The position numbers and the translations under genes were made by a program. From Antedon mediterranea (taxonomy: Eukaryota > Echinodermata > Crinoidea > Comatulida > Antedonidae): a stretch of DNA of 64,000 nucleotides. Positions 1 through 11,267 of the stretch are shown here, piece after piece. The DNA lies in NCBI RefSeq assembly GCF_964355755.1, contig NC_092680.1, forward strand, positions 2,147,001-2,211,000, read 5' to 3'. The notes under the pieces were generated by a model. The model was not told the origin of the DNA, did not search any database, and was given only the letters and a program-made list of their open reading frames with translations. Position 1 is the first letter of the stretch; each line of letters opens with the position of its first letter.

Positions 1-1588
1 TTACCACACCAACCTTATACCCCTTGGCTACCAAGCGTCGAGCATGAACAAACAGTCGATGGACCGGAATACTTGCGACCATAAAGTTGTGATCAAGGTG
101 GCAGAAAATGTTGAGCTCCTTTCCTGCAATCTGTAAGAAATTACTTATGTTAATGCTTGTACAAATCAGAAATTATTTTGAAAAAAATGTTGCTGGGAGA
201 TTTCCTGAAATTCAAAATGTATAACTCATTCCAAAAAAATATATTTACAGTGCAAGAAACTCATTTCTGAATTGTCATTAAAATTATTATGAAATTTAAA
301 AAATATTAATGAATTGTACACAGATAAATTAAACAAATGTTGAGTTACTATACCTCTGCATCTTCACCAAAGAATTTATATTTGTATCCACACTCAACAA
401 GAAGTAAAGCATCTTTATGTTCAGCTTTCAATTTAATAAATTGCTGTTCCAGAGGGGTGTACTGGCTCTTACTATTTTTATCCTTACCCCTCTTCTCTTT
501 TTCTTGAGAGTCTTTGTCTTTTATATTAGTAAACTTATCTGATCGAACCAATGATTTTCGATGCTTTGCTGTAGTTCTAACCCTCGTTGGTTTGTCTTTA
601 CTACACAAGGAAAAGGAATTTAATTTCTTCTTGGTTGATTTAGAAAGCTGTACATGGTTACTTTCTGTATCTTCTGATTCTGTTAATTTAATAATAATAA
701 CAACGCATTTACTCAATTATTTAATAAGCACTGGATGGAAGAAAGAAAGTAGTGGTGGTATTGAGGTAAAACACATACATTACAACCCAAAAGATTAATA
801 CAGTCGAATCCAACACTGGAATCTCTGAAAACCGCAAGTTCTTTTAAAACAAAAATCCTTTATGTCAAAAAGACTACATTTTTTTTTTCAATTAAAAAAA
901 CATTTGGAATACCACACTTTCAAAAAACCAAAAATATTTGGCCAGCCCAAGGATGTCTGGTATTGGAAGAGTTTGACTGTTTTAAACACACTAAACCTAT
1001 AGCCTGCTCTCCTCTAATAATAGATATTTTAAGGAACAATAACATGTTTTTTTATATTATTATTAAATCAGTGTAAAATTATACCTTTACTTTGACTTAT
1101 TCCAAGTTTCAGCCTTTTTGAAAAAGGAGATTGAACCTCTACCTGAAGAGGACAAAAATTGCATTTTGGAGTAAATATTTAAATTGTTCCATTTTTTAGA
1201 CAGGTAGCCCTAATTTATTTATATAACTATTTATATTTCAATGTTTAGGGGCTGAACCTGATTAGTTTAAACTAATTTTTTAGCCCTTCTATTGATAAAA
1301 TTATTATTATTTGTATGTTACTTTACAATGTTTATAATTTATATTTATGGGTCAAACAATTTTTTTTTAAAATAAATAAATACAATATTATTTCTTGCAC
1401 AATAATCTAAATAGCAAATAGCTACCTACCGATTTTCTTTTGCTTGCATTTGGTGATGTGTTATCATTTTCGAATTCCTCCGTGTCCTCATCACTTTGAG
1501 ACGGACTAAAGAATTTAGAGATGCTAACCTGCGTTTTCTTGTTTGTACTAGTACTACACTTAAAGCGAGATAGATTTTGCTTTGGCAT
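1..1588 (-). CDS. MSH3: DNA mismatch repair protein MSH3, 5' end (3 exons, truncated by window edge)
   Basis: Exons read on the minus strand: 1588-1426, 679-354 and 130-5, followed by a GT donor at 4-3. Phases agree (1, then 0). The ATG at 1588 gives a basic, Ser/Thr-rich N-terminus with a PCNA-binding PIP box, QVSISKFF, near residue 20. Exon 2 ends with [20 protein letters not shown] and [14 protein letters not shown], and exon 3 reads [40 protein letters not shown]. This is the MutS domain I mismatch-recognition region of MSH3. With MSH2, MSH3 forms MutS-beta, which in the nucleus recognises insertion/deletion loops. About 200 residues are present; the family is usually about 1100 aa, so the connector, lever, clamp and ATPase domains lie beyond the left edge. 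It is the left half of a divergent pair with PIGO. Confidence 0.95.
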
Positions 1589-2300
1589 TGCAAATTAGTT
1601 TAACCTTGGAAGTTGTGAACAAATGAAAACAAAATGATGAATTATGAAAAAAATCAAGCAAAGAATGAAAAGAACTTCAGAGGTCAGCTTATGAATGAGT
1701 TTGGATGAGTTTGGAGAGTAAGCAATTTTAGTTTACACAAAATTGACAAACAATTTTCTTAGCCGGCCTTGCTACTACTATTGTAGATGAGGAGCGACCT
1801 CCTATGTATATAGCCACGCGGCTACTACTACTAATCTATACTAAATAATACTAGGCCTATACTAACTAGCCGGGATGAGCCTAGGCTCATCATATAATCA
1901 CACATCGTACTACATGAGTAGTAGCCATATTTTAATCATTTAGTATACTAATACTCTAATACTTTCTTACTTTTTTCAATCGATAGTATATTTTGTTCTA
2001 ACATACACTTTTTATATCGATAAAAGACTCATTACACTTTTCGCCAAATAAGTTTGTTTTGATTATGCATGACATGTGGTTGACCTTTAATTTTTAGTAG
2101 TCTCTATCCAGCTACTTTATTTAGAAAAACAAAATTTAAATATTTATAGATTTTAATATGTACTGTAAAGTAGGCCTAATTCTTGTTTATCACCAATCAG
2201 AACATAATTACAACATTTTAAATACATAGGCCTAATAATAGGCATTTTTATTTTTGTGATTGCGTCTGAAATTTAAATTAAGGATCATTGACCTGGATCC

Positions 2301-3710
2301 AGGTATATTCAGTTTATGGTTTCATGGTCATTCTGACGATGGAGCAATTCTCTACTCCTCTACGGAGCGCCATTTATGTTTGTTTCTTTCTTTCTTTCCA
2401 TTTACAAAAACATCAACAAACATAAATAATCATTACAAAACAAAAGAATGGAAAGAGGGAATCTCTGAAGAAATATGAAAAAAAGCACAAAGGGCATATA
2501 GGCAAACAAAATGTAACTTTTAAGAAAGCAAACTTTTTTTATCTTAACAACAACAAAAAAGATAGTTTTCTCAGAGAGTAAAATGTAAATTTGTAAAAAA
2601 TACTTGTTATAATCAGATACTTGTAATTTATTTTTGTATTAATTTTCTTGTAAAAGTTATAGGATTCTTATGTATAAGAGTCTCATGTATTTCACGCCAA
2701 AGTTCAACCCCTTTACTGACAAAACTTAATGATTTTTTAGTGGTTCTTTTAAATTGTGGGTAGAATTGGTGTTTTTGTCGAGTATATTTATTATGCCTTT
2801 ATTATTTTTACTCAGAAATAGAAATAGTACTACGGTAACTATTCCAGTGGATCAAATTTGGCACCGGTGGAGCACAGTGATAGAATAGAAATAAGTCACT
2901 AATTTAAATATATTTGTATGTTATACACTAAATTTGAATACAGTATCCCATTCGTATCTAACAGTATACACTCACTGAGCTCAATGGATCCAATTTGGCA
3001 CGAGCGGAGCACAGGGATATAAAATAGAAATAAAATCACTAAAATGTTATATTTCATTTTAAACAGTTTGGTATGCCGTGCGTTGTTAAATTATGCAAAT
3101 GAGTTTGTGCAGGTGTATTATGCATTGGGGAAGATGGCATGTTAGTCATTCGCTGTCAATAAATGTTGATGTTGTTAATCTTTACATTAGAAAATTGTTC
3201 AAATCATGTAAATAAAACATTTTCCGTGCGGGAACCTAGCAGCTCTTCTCTTTTAGTTTGTAAAAGTAATCTCGAAAAGAACTGCATGTGGAAAAAAAGC
3301 CCACCCAAGAGTACTAAAAATAAAGGAGCACATGGGCTTCTTTTCGAGTTTTTATGGCAGTCTATTTAATGGAAAATAATGCCATGCAACTTTGTTTCTG
3401 ATTTTGAAAAAGGGCCACTTGTTTAGGCCTGACATTTACAACTTAGTGATTTAGTGACTTTATTTCTATTTTATATCACTGTGCTCCAATGGCGCCAAAT
3501 TGGGTCCATTTGAACACAGTGTATTACCATACGAAGCGATATTAAAAGTAGTGACTTATTTCTATTTTATATCACTGTGCTACCCTGGTGCTAAATTGGG
3601 TCCACTTGAGCAGTTATTAATTTCTATTATTGAAGTTAATAAAGGCATTAATGGCGCTCCATAGAGCAGTAGAGAATGGTCCAGTCGTCAATGACGCTTT
3701 GAATATACCT
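2301..3710. mobile_element. Foldback (long inverted repeat) element
   Basis: The outer ends AGGTATATTC (2301) and GAATATACCT (ending 3710) are inverted copies. Next inward, 2339-2378 (..TCTCTACT..CGGAGCGCCATT) pairs with 3644-3680. Further in, two motifs of the form GGATC.AATTTGGCAC..GGAGCACAG (about 2850-2900 and 2985-3030) occur again inverted at about 3470-3505 and 3570-3610. The arms are imperfect, and the left arm has about 400 bp extra (2379-2790). No transposase-like ORF is present and no target duplication was found. Confidence 0.7.
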
Positions 3711-3721
3711 AATTTTTTTCA

Positions 3722-3771
3722 CAATTTTGAGTAATTTAAAGGGATGGTTACGAAACTACATTAGCGCCTTT
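3722..3771 (+). mobile_element. Solo right end of the 27.0-28.2 kb element family
   Basis: GAGTAATTTAAAGGGATGG followed by TACGAAACTACATTAGCGCC closely matches the right terminus of the 27001-28193 element (ending 28193). No matching left end was seen nearby, so this is a fragment. Confidence 0.65.
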
Positions 3772-4477
3772 TAAACCATGATTAAACCAATATTATATTT
3801 GATTGGACATAGTGATACCATACGACGTACAATAATTATGACATGAACAGCGTTCCATAACAATTGAAAAGCAGACGACATTTCATTGTTTTTTTTCCGT
3901 GCGTAACGTACTGACATGTTCATTTCTACTTCGTCAACACTGCGTCAACAAGATAATAACAACGTTTCAACTTTACAAATATCCACATTTGACAATTGGT
4001 ATAAATGACTATAATATATTTTTTGCTTTGTAAGTGGCTTTTATATAATTTGAATTCTGGAAATGTTATATTCAGGTAATAGGTTGCGTTTACAACTAAA
4101 ACGCTTTACGTTTAAGTGACGAAAAAAACACGTGTGTGTTTATGACTCAAATGGACTTGCTTATCTATTCAAACTTTAGTATATCAATTTTTCTATTTTT
4201 TTAAACAAAATTATATCGTAATAATATAAAATACAACATAACTGGGCTTATTACTTGAATCAAAACATATAATTGTGATGTAGTAGCTCTTTATTTATAT
4301 TTTTTGTCGGATAAAACCCCGGATAAAACATTTTATTACATAAACGATGGTCGTGTGAATATCTCTAAACTAGTTTCTCATTAGGAAGAAGGAAACTTTG
4401 TTTATCAATCACTCACATCCCGAGGAAGCGACCGGTCGATTAAGTTCATTTTTGATTTTATTAGATTTTTTATAAAA

Positions 4478-7400
4478 ATGGCATTAGGAACTAAGTTATT
4501 TTGTATATTATTGTGGATTTCATGTCTTTATGGTGTAAGCATATTTATTTTTACTAAAGGATTTCTATTAAAACGATTAGAAATTCCAAACAAAAGTGAT
4601 TGTTCAATTAGGCTCGAAGAGCAGTCGGTTTTTTCAATGATGACGCCGGAAGAAAGTGTTGGTCCAGGCGACACAGACCCTTCAGATGAGAGCCTAGGAT
4701 CTCGATATTACATTGATAATACATGTACTGCACAGAAACGTTTTAATAAGGCTGTTTTAATTCTCATTGATGCACTTCGTTACGACTTTCTTTTATATGA
4801 TGAATCTTGTGAAAAAACAAAAGTGTTGCCTTTCCAAAACAAATTACCGATCATCAAAACATTGTTGGACAGGAATCCATCGCAATCTCTTCTTTATCAA
4901 TTCATAGCTGATCCGCCTACTACAACTATGCAACGTTTGAAAGGACTTACGACAGGAAGCCTACCAACTTTTGTTGATGTGGGAAACAATTTTGCGAGTG
5001 CAAACGTTGAAGAGGACAATATAATTCATCAATTAGTAAATGCTCATAAAAATGTAACGTTTATGGGTGATGATACTTGGGTATCGCTTTTCCCTGATAA
5101 ATTTGCAAAGTCGTTTCCATTCCCGTCATTTAATGTGAAAGATTTACATTCAGTTGACAATGGAATTATGAGACACCTCCTGCCAGAAATGAATCGGTCT
5201 GATTGGAACATCCTAATAACTCACTTCCTGGGTGTTGATCACTGTGGTCACAGATATGGACCATACCACTCTGCAATGGGTGAAAAACTGTCACAAATGA
5301 ATGAAATGATTAGGTATAATAATATTTATTTTGTCTAATTGAAAAAATATTTTTTTTTTAATTGTTAAAATCTACGAAAATTATACAAAAACAATTGTAA
5401 TATCTAGTTTTAAATTAATCAGTTTCACCATAGAAAAAAATACCACACCAATTTGTTAAATTTTATAATAATTTGATGAAATGACAGAATTAACCTTTTT
5501 TCTATTTGTAGTTTGGTGGCAGACAACTTGGACAATGATACCATTCTGTTGATCTTTGGTGACCATGGAATGACTGGTACTGGAGACCATGGTGGTGACA
5601 GTGATGATGAGCTAAAAGCTGGCTTATTTTTCTACAGTAAAAAGGACCTCAGGATGCCTACAAAAACAGAAATGGTTTGTGTTTCTATTTAGACTTTATT
5701 AGGAAACCTATAAAATTACTATAAAAATAATCACATTTGAAAGAATAGTTGTCTGCTCAAGTATTTTGAAATTTATTATTGTACACAACCTCTCTCCCTG
5801 TATATGTAAAACTAATGCAGAAACACACTTCATAATCTCTAGTAATATTTGATTGACAATTCTTTACCAATTTTAAATTGTGTGTGTATATATTTTTTAT
5901 CCTGTAACATTTTGTTGTTTTGCAGAATACTTTCCAAACTATATCACAGATTGACCTTGTTCCAAGTTTATCTCTCCTGTTGGGAATTCCCATTCCATTT
6001 TCAAGTCTTGGAATGCTCATCCCTGAACTCTTTATGCTTGGTGCTGATGACAAGTCTCCAGAACTACAAAACCAACTATCAGTACTGTCAGAGAAATACC
6101 ATCCAGCTTACTTGAAGATGGAAGCACTGAGAATAAATGCTCTTCAGGTTAAGCGGTACTTGGATACCTACTCTAGAAGGGCAGATGAGTTCCCTTACCA
6201 CATTGCTGCAGTGCTAGAACAGAAGTTCACCAATGCAGAGACACTGTTCCATAATTTACAAAAAGATCTCAGTAGTGAGGAAGTGAAGATCGCTATAGAC
6301 GGTGCCACAGCTATGTATATGGAATACTTATCAGGCGTCAAAGAGATGTGCCGAAGAAACTGGGCCAAGTTTGACCTCTTATCAATGGCATGTGGTGTAG
6401 TTCTTATTGTCAGTACGAGCTTAGCTACATGGGTTGTTCTTAATTTTGTTGAAGGAATTAAAGATAGAGACAAAGTTGAAGAGAATTTGAATTCGCTGCT
6501 TGGAAACATGCTAACAGGGATGATCACCATCTTTCCAATGAGTGTCCTCATCACAAGTCAGGTGGAAGATCTAATGACTGTGAAGACGACCATCTTGTTG
6601 TTCTTCCCGGCGCTAGGTTCCATTCTTGGAAGCCTGCTGTGTGTTCTTCAAACTCAAGGTGTCCCGTCACTTCCTGATGTATCATTCTACATAAAGCGTA
6701 CACCTAAGGAATCTTTCTGTGCTTCTGGACTACTAGTTCTCTATGTAGTGTCACTCACTTCAAACAGCTTTGTTGTGTACGAAGATAGAACAACTGTTTT
6801 TTTACTTCAAACAAGTGTTCTATTATTATATCTTGTATCTGGAATAAAAAGCTTAACGCGTTTGAAAAAGATTAAATCTCGTGATATTGGCCGGATACTG
6901 ACCCATCCTGTTGCCATTGTCACATACTTATTACTTGCTTTCCAAACATGTGTACGTCTATCCTCAAGTTTTCGGACATGTCGTGAAGAACAGGTTCCTT
7001 GTACTCAATCAGATCTCTTGCAACCTCTTCTTGTTTTTGATCCTGAAAACACCTCATATAACAATTTACGGTACATAAAAGCAGTTTTTAGCATTTGTAG
7101 CATCTCATTTCTTTTAAGATTTTGGTTGAAAAAACAAGGAAACCTAAACGGTACATCTATAGCTAGTATATGCATTAAGTATGCGCTGCCATTAAACTCA
7201 TTTTTTATATTCCTCCACTGGGGCATGCAATCTTTGCCAGAGAAAATTCTTGATAAGTTGCCTGCATGGCAACAGACATTTCTTGCAAAATGTGTGTATG
7301 GCCTGACCACCATTTCTGTAGTTTCAATTATCTGGCAGCCATTGTTGATTCATATTCTTGAGCGTAGAACAGAAAGTAAGCGCAAATCGCACGGTGTGGA

Positions 7401-8705
7401 AGGCGACTTGAAGGACCAGATTGTACCACGTCTTTTTGACCACATAAAATCGAATATTAAAGAAAAGCAAGAAGATGAAAAGAATTTCGAAACGCCAGCT
7501 GTGTTTGGTTTAGCCACAACATACTCAGCTTGTCTGCTACAGGTGATTGTCACTATTGTGCTTCTCCTTTCTATGTTGCTTGGTGATGGATTCGCTCCTT
7601 CTTTAGGGTTACTTTGCATACAGGTGTTGCTGTTTCTTGAACTTGTAGCCTGCATTCGACGGGCGCAGCTTAAAGTATTCAGTGCTGTGCCAGAGCTTCA
7701 AAAAATTGGTATTAATGATTCATTTTGTAACACATATATTAATAAGAATAGTAAAAGCGTTCTACTATATTATCAGACTGATTAATATACCTTAAAATTA
7801 ATTGTAACTTTATATAAATGCATGTTCCTATGTGTGTAAACAATCAAAAATATTTGATTTTTTTATGAAAATTATTCATAATTGTTGTTTTTATTATTTC
7901 AGCTCTACTGCATGTTCCTTGGTATATTATCTTTAGCTGGGGATTAATGGCTTCCGAATTCTTCTTTGTAACTGGTCACCATGCTACGTTCCCATCTATT
8001 CAGTTTGAAGCCGGATTTGTTGGTTTCCATGGCGACTTCCCCGTCTACCTCTACTGGGTCCCAGCGATTTTGATTGGTGCAAACACATTTGCTGCAAATA
8101 TCTTGTTTGCTCTTTCATTACCATTGGTCCTATTATGGCCATTTACAAGAGGGAGATTGGAGGATAAGAACTCTGACAAAGAGGGAGAAGTTGTCTTGCG
8201 TGATCATGCAACTGAGCTACGTATTGGCTTGTTTCGTTTGATGGTTCTTTACATCTTATTCCATGGATTCAAGGTACTGTATTAAATATTAAAAGTGATG
8301 TGTCTACATATGGTAGTGATAGGACATCATCATGTCCATATATGGGCACATTACATTTTTTGTCACAAAGTTTAATAGTGTAGCATGATAGAATTATACT
8401 TTTATGTATGTTATTACAAAATCAACAATTTGTTGTCTGAAATAGTTATATTTAAACGACATTTATCCTCAATTTGTTTTATTTTTCAGCTTTTGGGTTG
8501 CATGTTTTCAGCAGCTGTACATCGGCGCCACCTAATGATATGGAAGATATTTGCGCCACGTTACATATTTGACGGTATAGGATTTCTCATCACTTTAACA
8601 TTTGTACTGTTGGCATACCTTCTTGTTCTGAGAACAGACAACCAACTCGCCAAGTGGTTGGCAAGACTTTTTCGAATAATACAATTTTTAAAAGATCCTA
8701 GGTGA
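4478..8705 (+). CDS. PIGO: GPI ethanolamine phosphate transferase 3 (PIG-O), 5 exons, 1122 aa
   Basis: Exons 4478-5313, 5512-5674, 5926-7708, 7903-8273 and 8490-8705 join in phase to 1122 codons plus TGA; human PIGO is 1089 aa. PIG-O adds the terminal ethanolamine-phosphate bridge to the third mannose of GPI precursors in the ER membrane. Residues 5-27 form the N-terminal membrane anchor. The luminal alkaline-phosphatase-fold domain keeps the metal/nucleophile motifs: LILIDALRYDF (D98), PPTTTMQRLKGLTTGSLPTF (Thr about 149-150), GDDTW (D199), GVDHCGH (D254, H255, H258) and GDHGMTGTGDHGGD (D296, H297). Many hydrophobic segments follow in exon 3, and the end retains TFAANILF and RRHLMIWKIFAPRYIF as in animal PIG-O. 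The short exon-3 donor (TTG|GTATTA) was chosen by phase. It is convergent with NGRN. Confidence 0.96.
8294..8383 (-). mobile_element. Palindromic MITE, degenerate copy 1
   Basis: Lies in PIGO intron 4. It has the family core (TAGTGATAGGACATCATCATG, then CATATATGGGCACAT) and the right inner arm, but lacks the left terminus. Confidence 0.75.
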
Positions 8706-9222
8706 TAAAGTGTATTCTTTAATTAGATACATTTCGTGTATACTGTTGATAGCATTATTACTTTTTATCAACCAAAACACACAGTTATGAATACAGTTTT
8801 CTATATGCTGCAACACCTCATCAATTATGAAAATAAGTTATCCTAGTGGCTATATTGGTTACAATATAAAGACCTATGCAGGCTGTTGGACTTTTAAATC
8901 TAAATTGAAAAATGTATGTTGTGTGTTATTATTGATCAAAGATTTATTATAATTTATTAAAAACAAAATTGTTAGTTATATTTGAGCATCTAGTTATAAA
9001 CCAAAATAAGAAACGCCATGAAGGCTACTAACAAGGGACCAATTATGATTGGTCTGTTTCAAAGATCAGTATCTCTAAACGAAACAACACTTGGTCTAAA
9101 ATGTCTGGTCTTCTAAAAAGTCTCGTTTTCATTTCAAACATAGATATTATACCAAGGGAATTATTGTCAAACTATTCATATAGTTTATAGATTTATATTT
9201 AAAATTTTGTTTAAAAAAAAAA

Positions 9223-9267
9223 ATGATTACAATTCAATTCAATTTCTTTGAATTGAATTGTAATCAT
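9223..9267. repeat. Perfect hairpin, 20-bp stem, 5-nt loop
   Basis: 9223-9242 (ATGATTACAATTCAATTCAA) is the exact reverse complement of 9248-9267; the loop is TTTCT. Confidence 0.9.
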
Positions 9268-9518
9268 ACAGTACTGTATTATTATGTTTATGTTATTCAC
9301 ACAAGTGCATAGTATATACGTTTTGTTGTATACACAACAATGAGATTACTACAATATATGTATTGATTTTATTCTGTCTTTTCACAATATTAATATTTGA
9401 TGTATAAATAGATAATGTTAAAATACACAGTACAGTACTATGCTATCTTTAATTTGTATTGTTCCTTATGTTTACAACAAGGTAGATTTATTTTGCATAA
9501 AGAATTATACAACATCTT

Positions 9519-9630
9519 AAGGTCTGTCTACACTATCAAACTAGTGTGTGATGTGCCCAAATATGGAAGTGATATGACATCATGTCCATACATTTTTTTG
9601 TCGCATAAAGTTTGATAGTGTCGACAGAAC
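9519..9630 (-). mobile_element. Palindromic MITE copy 2
   Basis: Starts TTAAGGTCTGTCTACACTATC and ends AGTTTGATAGTGTCGACAGAA. The core is internally deleted. Confidence 0.85.
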
Positions 9631-9785
9631 TATTAATGATCTGAGAAGAAGTATGAGATTACTATACAGTATTTTGAAATACTACAGAAACTTAATGAAA
9701 TACTTTTATTCATTTTATATATAAAATAAAATGTTTTTTATCTTGTCTAATGCAAATGTTTTTTTACAATTTTTTTTTACATTAT

Positions 9786-10825
9786 TTATGATTCTTTGCT
9801 TCTAAACAATCTCCTTTTTTTGTAATTCTTTGACTTCCTATCTCCTTCACCAAGATATCTAGCAGCAGACTGTCTTTTCCCACTCTCAATCAAATCTTGT
9901 GTTGGCACATTTCTAAATCCTTCAGGTAACGCATTATTTGTCTCCACATAAACTCTCTGCGCATCGCCTAATAAAAGACTACGGTTCTTAAGAGCTATTT
10001 TATCCATCTTTTCCATGTTTCTCTCCTGTGGCACAAACTTGCTGTGGAGGACTTTCCTAATGGCATCTTGAGACACCGTAAAACCATCTGCCAATCTCTT
10101 GATGTTCCATTCTTCTGGATGTTCTTGATAGAGAAAGCGTATTTGTTGAATCATGTTGGTTGTCAATAGTCTTGGTTCCTTAGGCTGTGGGAATTGTCTT
10201 CGTATCCTGTTGTATCTCATTGCCTTTTGTCTTCTATTCTGATCTCTGCACAAAAGACAAGAAACAAAATTAATATTGAAACTATCAAGTTTTCAATTTT
10301 AACTTGGAGGCTTCAAAGAAAATTATTGGGATTTGGGCAACATTCTAACAAAAAAAAAGGAAACAGTGGTAGGTAGGCATACTTTAGAATCTTTTCTAAA
10401 ACTTCCGAATCGTTTTCTTCGTCATAATCTAGAGGTGAAAGTCTTTTGTTTATTTCCGTTTCCATTTTTCCGTCTAATTTAGTGGAATCATATTCACCAC
10501 CTCTTCTTCCCGAACCTCTTTTAGAACAAAGTGTTGGCGATACACGATATCTTCTCAAAAAAATTAATAAATTTGACAATCTGGAATTTTTATTTAAGCA
10601 TTTGCAATTTAACCATGTGCTGCTGTTACACGTTACAGTGCCAATAACTTGTGAATACGGATGACTGCTGACGACAAAAGGTTCGATGTTAGGTCTATAA
10701 TTTGTTAATGTACTAAAGCGGGAAAAATTGATTTTCGCCGCGTGGATTTTGGAAATGGCAGAGTCGGTAGGCCTAAGTTGGACAAAATATACCAAACGAG
10801 ATCGAAGAAGTTTCATTGACAACAT
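9786..10825 (-). CDS. NGRN: Neugrin (NGRN), mitochondrial rRNA-associated protein, 2 exons, 300 aa
   Basis: Exons 10825-10383 and 10245-9786 join in phase 2 (AA|A) to 300 codons plus stop; human neugrin is 291 aa. Exon 1 starts at ATG with an Arg/Leu-rich, acid-poor stretch (MLSMKLLRSRLVYFVQ..) that fits a mitochondrial targeting peptide. The neugrin domain lies in exon 2: QNRRQKAMRYNRIRRQ, then MIQQIRFLYQEHPEEWNIKR, LADGFTVSQDAIRKVLHSKF and VPQERN. It parallels human RQKQAIRFQKIRRQ..AMEQIRYLHEEFPESW..RLAEGF.VS.DVIRRVLKSKF. The family is linked to a module that supports 16S mitochondrial rRNA abundance. The C-terminus is basic (KSKNYKKRRLFRSKES). It is divergent with DCP2, with 442 bp between ATGs. 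Confidence 0.92.
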
Positions 10826-11267
10826 TTTAATTATGAGATTTAATATTAATACTAATACAACGATAATATATCACAATAAACAATTATTAAGGCGATCTTT
10901 GTGACTGTCGAGAGAAAACAGGTTCTAACATGGGGGCTGACATCTTGAAAAGTTTGTTTAGGCTTTTAAAGATATTAATTTATGAAATAATATTTATAAA
11001 GATATATATTATTTATCACATTTTCCAACGTTCAAAAAACAATCAATTCATTTTCTATTATTTTTTGTTACACTTAATCTAATATTTTAAATTTTAAATT
11101 GTATTTTGTCTATTTTAAGAAAACAAATGATCAAAAGGTTAGGAAATTAGAGCCAAAACAACAAACAATGAGAAACAGTTGACGGGATTTCCATTTTTTT
11201 TATTTAGATCAAAATATGATTATTTCTTCAAATTTTTTATTTGTAAATTATAGTTAATTAGTTAATA
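10826..11267. promoter_or_regulatory. Shared divergent promoter region NGRN/DCP2
   Basis: 442 bp separate the two start codons, so both promoters and 5' UTRs must lie here or overlap. The sequence is AT-rich with no obvious TATA box at a useful position. No specific site can be assigned. Confidence 0.6.

Larger units (their letters stand above)
1589..4477. other. MSH3-PIGO intergenic region
   Basis: 2.9 kb between the divergent MSH3 and PIGO starts. I see no gene. 1742-1935 is a patch with some CpG and several TAGGCCT-type words. 2301-3710 is a foldback element and 3722-3771 is one end of a second element; both are listed separately. 3772-4477 is AT-rich, with no clear TATA box, and leads into PIGO. 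Confidence 0.6.
8706..9785. other. PIGO-NGRN convergent intergenic region
   Basis: 3' ends of both genes. It holds a perfect 20-bp-stem hairpin (9223-9267) and one MITE copy (9519-9630). 9040-9115 (GGTCTG.. / ..GTCTGGTCTTCTAAAAAGTC) looks like a worn DNA-transposon fragment. 9700-9740 is rich in AATAAA/TTTATT and could hold the NGRN polyadenylation signal. I see no gene. Confidence 0.6.

Noticed and set aside
1425-1431. MSH3 exon 1 donor TCG|GTAGGT
   Set aside because: Phase 0 does not fit exon 2; the donor 4 nt further (GTAG|GTAGCT) gives the required phase 1.
6195-7655. Minus-strand ORFs of 101-119 aa across PIGO exon 3
   Set aside because: Antisense shadows of a well-supported exon.
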